This document shows, piece by piece, positions 14,236 through 24,789 of a stretch of DNA of 64,000 nt. Under the pieces are notes generated by a model. It was not told the origin of the DNA and did no database searches. It saw only the letters and a program-made list of their open reading frames with translations. Each line of letters begins with the position of its first letter. Within the stretch, counting starts at the first letter, position 1. The DNA lies in the NCBI GenBank assembly GCA_020086605.1, contig JACBWW010000017.1, forward strand, positions 4,442,504 to 4,506,503, written 5' to 3'. The DNA is from Lanius collurio. Its lineage: Eukaryota > Chordata > Aves > Passeriformes > Laniidae. Both the position numbers and the translations under genes were made by a program.

Positions 14236-15934
14236 AGCACAGCAGTGCAGGTGTAGTCAGGTTAGCTCATGACCTACAAACAGTTTGCTCACAGCAGCAC
14301 AGACTTGGTCAGCTTTACTGAGCAAGCTTATGTGGGGGCTTGGAGCCATGGTGAAATCAGAAAACCTGTCTGCAGTGCCAAAGATGGGCAGTCACTGCAG
14401 TAAATGTACCCCAGGTCTTTCTGACAGATGGATCTCACAGGCTGTTCAGGCTCAGCTTTAGGTATCTCTGGGAGGAGTGCACTTTCAAGTTCCAGTTTTA
14501 AGACAACAGTCAAAAACAAGGCATTCCCTGAATACAGTCTGAAGTGAGGTAAAAGTCTGGTTTAACTTGAAAAACAGTTTATAGCCTTCTATAAAAACAT
14601 ACCTTTTTCTATTACTACTGGCAGCAGATCTGACAGTGTTATCTCTCTACTTACATTTTCTGCTTCCTAATTCCAACATATGATGGCACTTCACTTCCCA
14701 ATATCCATTGACATTCTTTTGATGTATTTTTTGGGCTAGTGCCTAAGCACATTTGCAAATAGTTTAGTGCTCAATTTAAGGCTGAATATATTCCCAGAAT
14801 TCCTTGGGCAATCAATTATTTATTACTTACAAGTGTTAAGATCAAAAAGAAAAGAAATAGATGTATATTCCATGCTGACAGGAGGTCCATGGGGATTACA
14901 GAAAACAGAAACTGTAATGCTAAATTCGTGTAAAAAGGGTAAAATGGGGATTCCCTAGTCAGTTAAAAAAAAAAAAAGGAAAAAAAAAAAGAATGGCCTG
15001 GATTATACAGTTATTCTTCTTGGTTAGAAATGCACACTTCAAATGTATCATTAGTTCTCGGTACCACACAGGCAAATTGTGGTATGTTTTTGCCAAGGAA
15101 TAGCAGTCATCTTGAACTCAGTGCCAACTACCCTACTAAAGGATGCACCTTTTAGCAGTGTGCCTGAGGGAGCATAAATAGCTAATTAATTAAGATACTG
15201 ATTCACTCCTATTGCAGGTCTAGGATTTGTGTGAATTCTTCAGCAGGGTCATAGTGCCTGCATGGATTCTTTGTAAAACCTGGGGCTTGTACAGGCATCA
15301 ACACCCAAGCAAAGGGTAACCCACGGGAGCAGAATTTAGAAAGATCATTCTTCATTGAACAGAACTGTAGAAGGCAGGGAACATTTTCACAAGCATGTTT
15401 GACTCAGGCAAAATTTGCTTTGTTCACATCAGTGGGTACAGGCAGAGAGGGAGGTTCACAAGGTCAAACACAAGACCTCTCCCTCCACAGGCTGCAGGTC
15501 AGAGCTCAAGCACTCAAAGTTCATCTGTAGTCACTGCAGGCTATGAAAATGGCTTTACAAATTATGTGTTCTTCTCTGTAAGCCTTACTTATTGCCAACC
15601 TGAAACTGTGAAACTGTGCCCATAGACAAGCAAGAAAATACCCCTGGCTGGGTCACCAGTACAAACCCAGTCCAAGCAAGGGGTGTCTGGCAACTTTGCA
15701 GTGAGCCAGTGCAGAATACTCAGGCAGGACAGAAGCAGCTACAGGAAAAGGACAACATGGTACAAATAAGCAAGAAGTAATTCCAGCTCAGGAATAAAAG
15801 CTGATGAAAGGCAAATAAGAAATCTAGACATAAATACAGGTGAATGGCTACACAGAGCAAGTTTGTTTCTGATGTACATCTGCAAGCTGAAATGTAAAGC
15901 AGAATATCCAGCAACTGGGTATGAAACTATTCCA
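14236..15934. other. Intergenic, poly-A tract only
   Basis: No gene found. The only clear feature is an interrupted A-run, A13 at 14965-14977 and A11 at 14980-14990, broken by GG. Confidence 0.6.
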
Positions 15935-16063
15935 GCCAATGTGCACCAGGATGGTGCTCTGAGCAACCTGATCTACTGGAAGGTTCACTGCAAGGGGACT
16001 GGAACTAGATGAGCTTTAAGGTCCCTTCCAACCCAAACCATGTTATGATTCTACGATCACAGA
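15935..16063 (+). mobile_element. CR1 LINE 3' end
   Basis: It contains 'GAGCAACCTGATCTACTGG', 'GGAACTAGATGAGCTTTAAG', 'GGTCCCTTCCAACCC' and a terminal 'GATTCTACGAT' in the order of an avian CR1 3' UTR, ending near 16060. Only about 130 bp remain, as expected for the severe 5' truncation usual in CR1. The left boundary is approximate. Confidence 0.88.
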
Positions 16064-19000
16064 TGCCAGAACTAATAAGGACCTGGACTTGCTTTTTCAT
16101 GGCTAGTAGTCCAACTACCAATGGATTAAATTATTTTCTCTTTGTGAGGTTGTTTTTATTTTTTAAACAAAATTCAGGAAATCTATCAGCTTTTCTGAGG
16201 TCAGTGAAATTATAACACATTTGCAATTTAGGTCACTTATTTCTCAAATAAACAGATAAATTAGACTACCATAAAGCCCAAAATGCATCTAAAGAAAGTG
16301 GCAGCTCTCCAGGTAAAAAGAATCAGCCATCTGCTCTAAAAAATAAAAGAAAAACATCTAATAAAACCCAGTGACAGATCACTTCACTCATTGAGAGAAA
16401 CTTGGAACAGTGAGGCTGAAATCAGCTCCATGAAACAGGAGGAGTCACACAACAGAGAGATTGCAACTAATCTGACAGCCTTCATTACATGGAGACTCAA
16501 CACATACTTTAAGTCTTAATTCTTACTACCACTTACTACTGTTGTTGTTATTATTATTAATCCTTTTTAGGTCTGTTTTCAATTTTGAGGTGGTCTTTAG
16601 TTGGTAAACCTTTTGGAGTTAGAGCATTTTGACAAAAGGAGGAGATGAGACTCCACTAGAAACCTTTCTATTTTATTTCTGGGAGTGATTCTTCTGTGTA
16701 ACAACTTTTGGGAGAGTCAGTTTGTCACCTTTGGAATGTAGGTATTTAAGAATCTGGACATTAATTATGAAAACAACACTTGACTTTACTGAAAGAGTAG
16801 TTCAACTATATGAACAAACTGTTTTCAGGCTAGAAGATCTGTTTGGAGCTGGTTTGTGCTGGAACGTCACCCACACAAATCTTGTGAGGGAACATTAAGT
16901 GACAATACGCTGAAAATTATGAAGCCTATGTTGGAGCAAAATCTCTGTGGCTGGAAAAAAAAAAACCCGCTCAAATGAGGAAGCATTTACATTCCAGTTT
17001 CTGAGTTAGCTATTACTTAATTAAATAGAAAAGTTTGATGTGTTTTTTTTTGCAAACATCTTCACACAATCTAACTTTCTTGACAATGTATTGGTTTTCT
17101 TCATGCTTTTCCTCTTTTGTTTAAGCTCTTACCTCAGGCCTTGTCCCAGGATAGGGTGTTAGTTCTTTAGACTGGCATCTAAAGTCTAATAATCTAATTC
17201 TTGAGACTACTGTAGACCAACTGGCAATTTAAATTTAGGACTTTGCATCTTAAAAACAAATTAGATGTTTATATATGCAGTAGACTCAGTTCTCTACAGC
17301 CCTGGGGCACTTGGGCTAGTCCTTCCTTCCCCAGAACCCATCCCAGTTTCCTTATGTTGGCTGAAATTAACGACAGTGAATGTATGAATAAGCAAATAAT
17401 TTTTTTAAATACAATAAAAACTAACTTTGCTCAGGACTGCAACTCCACTTTAAATACCTTCCTCTGTTGCACTGTCATTTTTTCTCGCAATGATGCAGGT
17501 CTTAAACACATGCAGTGGAAAATAAAGCATCCCAGTGTGGGAGATGTTCAAAATCAAGGTTAGGAAAGAGGAATTTTCTCCAGAAGACACATTTCATAAA
17601 GACAGAGATGCTCACCCCTAGAGTCTGATCTTTCTGCTATTAAGAAAGTCCTTGTTCTTGCTGCTGAATTGCTACATGAGCAGTGCTGTGGCTCCAGGGG
17701 CCCCCTCAGGCTCCCCTCATGCCAAACAAAGGAAGACTAATTTTCTGCCTGTAGAAACAGGTGTGCTGGGGCATGGAGACCCTGCATACTGCGAGCTACT
17801 TAGAGAGCTGCAGGGTTTTAAAGAGGATTCTGCTGCTTAAGAACGAAGAGTAAGGGGTGGGTGGGATCTGTACTCCTGGATCGCCCACTATCACTCAGAA
17901 ATGCTACAGAAAAATATGAAAGAATGAATCATAAATAAATAAATACAAATATATAAATAAATAAACCTACCAGATGCCCAAAAAATAGAGGGTGCTATTA
18001 AAATCCTTGCTCTGCTGAAACCAATGCTAAAGAATTTCTCTCCTTACCTATGTTACTGTTTTTCTTTAAAGGAGCAAGGCCAATGAAGAGGTTTACTGTG
18101 CAGGGAGAAAAACAAACAAACAAAAGAACTGTGAAAACTACACAGACAACTTTGATAAAATATTACAAAATGTGGTAAGATGCCAGCAATGCTAACTGCT
18201 GATGTGCAATCTGCCTATCGAGGTGACCAGTGTATTTGATTTACACATTTCTAATAACTATTTACTATTTCAAGCAATTAGATATCCTTGATATCCCTTT
18301 TTTTTTTTTTTTTGCTGCTCAGATGAATTCTATGATTTTAACCTCTCTCTCTTGAATCTTTGTTGCTTGCTCTCCATTGAACTGTGATACTTCATTTTGC
18401 CTTAGATTGTAATGCCAAAGCTGTGTTCAGCTCAGCAGTACAAGAGCTCCCACAGAACCCTACTGGGACACTCACAGTGGTAAGTGATGAGGTAGGAGTG
18501 GGCTTCAGTTAACTGGCATTTATTTATCTGTGCTGTTTATTTTTTGGCTCTAAATTCAATCAGCAATCACTTTTTAAAAATTAGTGCAACATCTTTAATT
18601 AGAGGAGAAGAGCAACAAAGAACCTGTAATTATTAGAAAAGACTCATGTGGTTGATGCAGTGCATAGAGTGTTTGTTGTCACAGCAAGTCCACTCTGCTC
18701 TTGGGTTAGGTCACTCCTCAGTCAGCTTCAAGGGCAATCACTACCAATTAACAAAGCTTTTAAACTCTTCCATGGAATGTGGCCCAGACCGCTGAGGTAC
18801 TGTAAGAAGAGTCAGACACATAGCTCTTAAAAGTTGTCTTAAAAGTTATGTTGACTTTCTCCAAAATACAAGGCAGAAACTTCCTTCAATGCAATGAAAC
18901 CAAAAGTATTGTACTTGCATTTTTGTGCCCTCCCTACAGTCCTCTGAGTGCTTCTCACTAGAGAACTGCCTTCCATGCTCCTGATAATTTAGCATGAAAA

Positions 19001-19904
19001 AGAAAAAGACTACTCAGGCTATACAAAGTGACCATCTCCCTTCTGTACTTTAATGAGCAGAATTAAGACTGGACACCGAAACTAGAGGCTTGAGTTAAAT
19101 CTAACTGGTGGCATCCATCTAGCACCTGAGTTAGTCAAGTGGCAACGACAGTGTGTTTTGTATTGGAGCTGCATATTTTGGGCTGAAAGAGGGTTGAAAG
19201 AGTAAACAAAGCTGATGCCTTGCATCTGAGGCTAGATTTTCTATTGTGGTGCATGCTAGTAAAAACTCTTTTATATAGACAAACATGATTTCTTTGAAGA
19301 AACAGAGAGCTGTTTCACCACCAGTTTCTCCTCCTAACTGTAAGGACGTGCAGTATCACCGATAACCTCACTAGACCCAGAGGGATGATATCATTACTGC
19401 TCTTTGATATGCAGATATTGGGAGCTGCTATTCTTATCCTGCTGGTTTTGCATTTAGCCTATGGAAAACACAAACAGGTTCTCCTGTGTTCTCCCTGTGC
19501 CCATCCCTCTTGCCTGCCCAGGTTGCACAACTGCAGTGGACAGGCTGTGGTCCGGGAGGAGCAGGTCCTGCTACTGGGCACACGGCTGCTGATGTCACTG
19601 AGCCACTGGCCATCAGCTCCTGCCCCAGAGCATAACACACCATACAAGCCCAGTTTATTCCAGGGACTTATTATAAATACTCTAGACCCCTTTTATTTTA
19701 AGTCATAATTGATAGCTGGCTTTGGAAAAGAGCAATTTCACAGGCGTCAAGAGTTTAATCATGGCCACACGAACGAGCTTCCCTTGAGTCACAGCTACTC
19801 CAGTGTCACAGAGGAGCATCCCCTGAGTCACACCAGCCCAGCCACCTGCCCCTTTCCAGCAGGAGCAGAAAAAACCCACACACACCTATAGAAAGACAGG
19901 TCCT
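16064..19904. other. Intergenic upstream of XRCC2, simple repeats
   Basis: No gene found. Simple repeats present: an AAAT-type tract at 17931-17966, AAAC units at 18108-18124, and a T16 run at 18298-18313. Open frames near 19.4-19.7 kb occur on both strands and look like chance. Confidence 0.6.
17931..17966. repeat. (AAAT)n-type microsatellite
   Basis: An interrupted run of ATAA/AAAT units with one ACAAATAT interruption. Confidence 0.85.
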
Positions 19905-19922
19905 TAAAAATAAATAAATAAA
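19905..19922. repeat. Short (AAAT)n tract next to a CR1 copy
   Basis: About four AAAT units lie immediately 5' of the CR1 copy that begins near 19925. CR1 elements do not end in poly-A, so this is more likely the insertion-site context than an element tail. Confidence 0.75.
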
Positions 19923-19924
19923 CA

Positions 19925-20219
19925 GTCACCTCCAGGTGAGGGTCAGCCTCTTCTCAGGTAAATTGGGACAGGATGAGAGGACATGGTTGTGCCAGGGGAG
20001 GTTTATGTTGGACATCAGGAGGAATTTATTCTCAGAAAGAGTAATTAGACATTGGAACGGGCAGCCCCACGAGGTGGTGGAGTTACCGTCCCTGGAGGAG
20101 TTTAAGGAAAGACGGGACAAGTCACTTAGTCCCATGGTCTGGTTGACACGGTAGTGTTCGGTCATAACTTGAACTCGATTACCTCACAGGTCTTTTCCAA
20201 CCTATTTGACTCTGATTCT
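19925..20219 (+). mobile_element. CR1 LINE 3' end next to the XRCC2 promoter
   Basis: The 5' part (19936-20154) translates to a decayed end of the CR1 polyprotein, with motifs such as RRNLFSERVIRHWN and PSLEEFKERRDK. The 3' part shows 'CTCACAGGTCTTTTCCAACC' and a terminal 'GACTCTGATTCT'. Orientation is the same as XRCC2. The element ends about 70 bp before the XRCC2 start codon and directly abuts the CpG island, so it forms the immediate upstream flank of the promoter. Its frame should not be annotated as a host gene. Confidence 0.88.
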
Positions 20220-20257
20220 CCCGGCGGTGTCCAAGGAATCCCAAGCCGCACAGGAGC

Positions 20258-20285
20258 GGGGGGGTGTGGATGGGTAGCCGCGGGG
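20258..20285 (+). promoter_or_regulatory. Potential G-quadruplex in the 5' leader or core promoter
   Basis: G7 (20258-20264), GGG (20272-20274) and GGGG (20282-20285) are separated by 7-nt loops. Splitting the G7 run into two triplets gives four G-tracts with loops of 1, 7 and 7, satisfying the common G3+N1-7 rule. It ends 5 nt before the XRCC2 ATG, so it would lie in the 5' UTR if transcription starts upstream of it. Confidence 0.55.
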
Positions 20286-20290
20286 CCGCC

Positions 20291-20329
20291 ATGGGTGACG
20301 CGTTCGGCGGGGCGGAGTCGGGCACGCAG
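20291..20329 (+). CDS. XRCC2: XRCC2 exon 1, coding part (codons 1-13)
   Basis: Encodes MGDAFGGAESGTQ. This aligns without gaps to the human XRCC2 N-terminus as I remember it (same length, shared AESGT), and human exon 1 likewise ends after 39 coding bases. The donor is CAG|GTGAGG, a strong consensus, in phase 0. The start at 20291 has a near-ideal Kozak context (GCCGCCATGG) and matches the human start. An in-frame ATG at 20270 would add seven residues (MGSRGAA), but its context is weak (T at -3) and the extension is not in human XRCC2, so I reject it as the main start. The exon sits inside the CpG island. Recognition depends on its joining in frame to exon 2. Confidence 0.92.
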
Positions 20330-23300
20330 GTGAGGCGCGGCCCCCGCCCCGCTCCCCTCAGCCCCCGGCCCGGGCACACGGCCGGGGGGGGCCGGGCGAG
20401 GCCGCAGTGGCGGGGGAGAGGAGCGCCGAGCCTCCCTCCGTCACCGCCACGGGGCGGGCGCGGGAGAGCTCCCTCGGGGCCTCCTGAGTGGGCGATGTGT
20501 GAGGAAGGGAGGGAAGGAGTTCCAGCCCCCGAAATGCCGCGGTGGCTTTCCCGGTGGATTTCCTGCGGATCCTGGAGGGGCAGGGGCCTGTGGGCCCGTG
20601 TCCTGCCTTTGTGTCGGGATGCGGGTGGGCTCCTGCCCTGGGCGCTTTTTGCAGCTGCGGGGGAGCTTCTTTGAGGTGTCTCGGTAATTCCTTTATAAAT
20701 GTTCCCTTCGCGCTCCCCTCCCAAGCGTTGGAGGGGATGCCTAAGGAAGAAGACCTGTGAGGAAGGTGTGATTTAAAGGTTCGGACTATGGTCATCTTAA
20801 AGGTCTCTTCCGACTTTAGGATTCTGTAAATAAACAGTATGTAAGGTGGAATTGCTTTCCTCCTCTTTAGGAGAGGTTTGAGTTTCCGAGTTTTGTTGTG
20901 CTGTTTTATTAGGGATTTTGTCCCTTTTGGATGATTTATTTGTTAGAAACTTCTACTTGAAATCAGCAACTTACTTGCTTGGAGATTTGTATGTAACTGT
21001 ATCAGAATATGCTGAATTGTTCACATAAAACAGAAATGTGATAAAATTTATTTATTGTTAAAGCTCTGCGTGGCTTTTAGGGGGACTTGAGCTTTTAAGC
21101 CTTTTTGGCACTTAAAAAAAAAAAAAATAGTACCAGATGTCTACTATCAGCAAATAGACACGAATTTAGGACATGAGATGTACTCAGTGTCCAAAGGGTA
21201 AATGCATTTATTTGTCCACGTAAGTGGTGCCAACAGGGAATGCACATGGCATCAACTGCCTGCAATGGATGGATATCCAACCTGGAACAAGGAGGAGTTG
21301 ACAACCAATGGGTTAAGAAAGATCAGTGTATGAATACAGTGTCCGGACAAAAAGCTTTAAAAGTGCCTGAAATAGAAAACACTTCAATTTAAAACAATAC
21401 TTCCTCAAATAGCCTCATGCATAAAGTCAGATTTTACTGAGTTACACTGAGACCGCTGTGTTGTACTTTTATTATTGAATGTAATTAATACAACATATTA
21501 GAACTTCTTGCAAAACACCTTTGGTATATCACAATAAAATTAATGACAAATAGCTTGCATATGTCTTCATGCCCAAAGTTTACAAAAGCTCAGTCAGAGC
21601 AGTTATAGTGGTTGAGAATTAAATTTTGTCTAGTACTCGAGATAGGTTTGTATGTGTAAATAGCCTGTAGGTTAGCTCACAGCCTCTAACAGAGCTGGAG
21701 CATTTAATTTGAATTTCTTTAACATTTTAATGAAGTAATCTCTCATTCCTGACAAGACCTACGTGTGTGCTTCCATTGATGCACAGCTCTTTTGAACCCA
21801 ACAGAGTATGAGTACATCTTGCATTAGTCAGTGGGACTGTCCGTATGCGTATTTGTTTATTAAAAGGACGATAAATTATAAAAGGCATAGTTGAAATACT
21901 TGAGTCCCATCAGCTTTGTCATTAATGACATTTAACCCAGCTGCTGCTGAACTTCTGCTGTGCAGCTTGTTCTCTACATGTAACTGCACATCTGTGCAGT
22001 TTCTTGCTGGCATAATTGCATTTTCAAAGAATACCTAAGAGTGAGGACCTACAACTAGCAGGCTGCTAAAAGGTGGTGGTTTGTGTAAAAGAAGATGAAG
22101 AGAGGCTTAGGGAGGAAGAAATGAGCACCTACAGTTTGATTATGGAATCCGAAGTCTGTAATATGGGATTTTAAATTGATTTAGGATTTTTTTCTAAGCT
22201 CTTCCCACTCCAAGGTTCTGTACTGCTGTGTTCTGTGCTTTGTCCATGGCAAAGCTTGGGACACCTGACATTCACCCTCCAGATTTCCCTTTACATGCTG
22301 TAGATTTCTCCCCCCCTCATTTTCCAGAAGAACATGTGAGGAGGCAAAATGGAAATGCCTCCCCTGTAACAGAGCCAAGGTGTCTCTTGTTCCCTGTGGA
22401 ACAGCCCGTGTTGTCCCTGTCTGTAATGTGGGCAGAGGTGAGGGATGCCTGTGTAATGTCTCATCTCATCTTTGCTTCCATCCCTTCGGCTGCAGTGTGG
22501 ACAAACCTTTGTGAGAGTTGAAGGAAAATTGTTGGCTGTTTCTGCCAGGAACCCCGTTGCTCCCAGCATGGCACTAATGAGGCAAGTGCCTTTAGAGATT
22601 CTGCTTCAGAACTCGGAAGTAAATACAAGCTTGATAAAAACACAGGTGCGCTATCATCAGCAAATTACCATAAATTACCTACATGAGCAGTGCTCGGAGA
22701 AAGCACCTGTAGTTATTTAAAATTAATTTATAAACTTGTCATTTAAATAACTGCAGATTCATATTTAAACGATAGCAATCAATCTATCATGGGCTTCCAA
22801 AGCTCTCACAGTAAACTTAAAGAGTTGATAGTCTAAGAGGAGACAAGGGCTCACAGTTTCCAGAAAAAATAAACTGCAGAGGATGTATTTGTTCATGTGC
22901 AAGTTAATTTAGGAGCAGGAGGCTGCAGAAATGTGTTTAGGCCAGCAATAGTTGTGACTGCTGGCCCCAGCAGCCCCCATCATTGAGCCCCAGTTATCCC
23001 TGAGTGCCACAGTGGTGCTTCCTCTGCTAAGAAGTGAAGAGCATCAGAAAGCAGCAGCCTGTGGTGGTTTTCCTCTTTCTCTCAACTTCCACTGGCAGCA
23101 AAGAGGTGAGAGGTTTGTGATCCCTCCCCTTGCTGGGGGCCAGGGCCAGGCCCTGGCAGCTGCTTGCACAGAAGAGCTGCACATGTAGGTTGTGCCAAGG
23201 CCCTCTTGGTAGTTGAGAGCTGCTGGTTTATGTGCCCCAAGTTACGTTCCTGTATCCTTGTGTACATATGTCCATCTGGATTTTTGCTTTGTCCAAATCA

Positions 23301-24707
23301 CGGAATTCTGCTGGTCCCCAGGAGTTCACTGTGTGAGTGTTTTCTGTGCTGCACAAATGAGTGAAGTGTAACTGGAGGATCTGCTGATCCAGAGCAAGGT
23401 CAATTCCAGTGTTTTTCTGGCCCTTCAGAAGACAAGTCAGAAAACTCTCCTGGATACATGTGAAGAGGCCAAGGCAAACACATTGACATTTTGTTAATGG
23501 AAGGGACTCTTAAAATGTCAATGGAAATGTCACACTTAGATTCCCATTGTGACACTTGAAATTAATTCAGGGCCATTTAATGGAGTTTTATTTTACTGTT
23601 AAAGGCAAACACATACACACTACTGTTCAAAGAACTTTTAAGACAATTCAGAGCAAATGTTGCTCATGGATGTAGCAAGGAGGAAAGCAAGAGAAGGCAG
23701 CAGTTGTTTTAAGGTGTGTACTCACTGCTCATTTGGTCTTGAGAATGGGATGAAACTGAACAGAATTTGTTTTGTTCAGATCTTTAAATGACAGCTGGGT
23801 GCCTTGGAGAAGGTAGTTTTTGGCACCAGGATACATGCTCTGGTGACACTGAGCATCCCAATAATGTCCTTTCCCATGTGCTAATATGTATAGGGAATAA
23901 CAGCTCTAGTACCAGGGAAAATGTTCATTCTTGCTTTACACAGTGTGCCAGGAACTACTAATAACACAGGTTTTTTGAATCCCTGTACTTGCTATGCAAA
24001 TACCTCTCAATTTAAGAAACTGTCCGTGTTCTTTGAACTAATTAGTTTTACAATGGACTTAACTTTACAAGGGGCTTTGGAGAACTTGCTCAACAAATTC
24101 AAGCTTGCTCTAGAAAGGTTCTTGCACTGCCACTGGTGACTAATTACTTTTGAACATTCTTAATCCATACTCTGTTTGAACAAGTAATTATGATATAATA
24201 GGATTGTAGCCCAGAGGAGTCCTATGTAACTTTTCAGGTGAAATGCACATGGTTTTACTTATAAATGCTCAGACAGGCTGGCTCGAGGGATTGATGATGG
24301 GTAAGGTTTCACCTCTCAGTCAGTATTTTTTTTGGAGGTGATGGTTGTTACAAATGATGTTCTTTCCCTTTGTTCTTTGGAATGGCAACACTGCTGTGTA
24401 CTGGAGGCAATTCCTCTCAGTAATGTGCCTGAGCAGCCTTTGCTTTTTAAGCTTTATTTCTCCTCAAATATCCAGTCCTCATTGCCACTGAATCTGTATG
24501 CTCATTGTTTGTAAAGCTGGAACCTTCTGTTGCTGTAGTACAGACTATATATTTCCATATGTATTCATGAAAACTTCTTTAAAATCAGGCTGATCTCTCT
24601 GTCTAGACTGTCATAGAAAACTGTCAATTCCTAGAATCCTTGAAATTTGTTTCCCGAGGTTCATTATTTTAAGATAATGGCATGGCTCTTTATCTTTTCT
24701 TTAAAAG
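20330..24707 (+). other. XRCC2: XRCC2 intron 1
   Basis: A 4.4-kb GT-AG intron in phase 0. The first 330 bp are the rest of the CpG island. It contains a second CR1 tail (20777-20831) and an A14 run (21114-21127). The acceptor before exon 2 is a T-rich tract ending TTTAAAAG. I saw no additional exon that would keep the frame. Chance frames around 22.2-22.7 kb occur on both strands and have no family resemblance. Confidence 0.88.
20777..20831 (+). mobile_element. Short CR1 3' tail in intron 1
   Basis: Shows 'GGTTCGGACTATGGTCATC', 'TTAAAGGTCTCTTCCGAC' and 'GGATTCTGT', a diverged avian CR1 end. With the copy ending at 20219, CR1 tails in the same orientation flank the CpG island on both sides. 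Confidence 0.7.
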
Positions 24708-24789
24708 CTGCTTGCACGACTTGAGGGCAGAAGTTCTCTGAAGAATCTCGAACCTTATCTGTTTGCTGAGGAAGGATCTCCTGTCCATG
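24708..24789 (+). CDS. XRCC2: XRCC2 exon 2 (codons 14-40 and first base of 41)
   Basis: An 82-nt exon encoding [19 protein letters not shown] and then AEEGSPVH. It differs from human XRCC2 (from memory) at only a few positions. The acceptor is AAAAG|CTG and the donor ATG|GTAAAA. It enters in phase 0 and leaves in phase 1, splitting the glycine codon 41. The exon length and phases match the human gene, whose exons end at coding bases 39 and 121. This segment is the short N-terminal linker before the ATPase core in RAD51 paralogs. Confidence 0.95.

Larger units (their letters stand above)
20220..20660. promoter_or_regulatory. XRCC2: CpG island at the XRCC2 promoter and exon 1
   Basis: GC content and CpG frequency rise abruptly just after the CR1 tail and decline toward 20.7 kb. 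The block contains CGCGG, GCGGGCGCGGG and GGCCGGGGGGGGCCGGGCG-type sequence and surrounds exon 1. This is the usual TATA-less, CpG-island promoter of a housekeeping DNA-repair gene. I see no TATA box or clean CCAAT box. The transcription start probably lies between about 20220 and 20285, but the sequence does not fix the base. Confidence 0.8.

Noticed and set aside
1..19900. Exons of ACTR3B, the expected upstream neighbour
   Set aside because: No actin-family peptide is visible on either strand and there is no CpG island.
19936..20154. 72-codon plus-strand frame upstream of XRCC2
   Set aside because: It is the decayed C-terminal end of the CR1 polyprotein, not a host gene.
20179..20795. Long open frames (up to 181 codons) on both strands across the CpG island
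   Set aside because: They are GC-driven, overlap XRCC2 exon 1 and intron 1 and have proline/arginine-rich low-complexity composition. Only the first 13 codons from 20291 are supported as coding.
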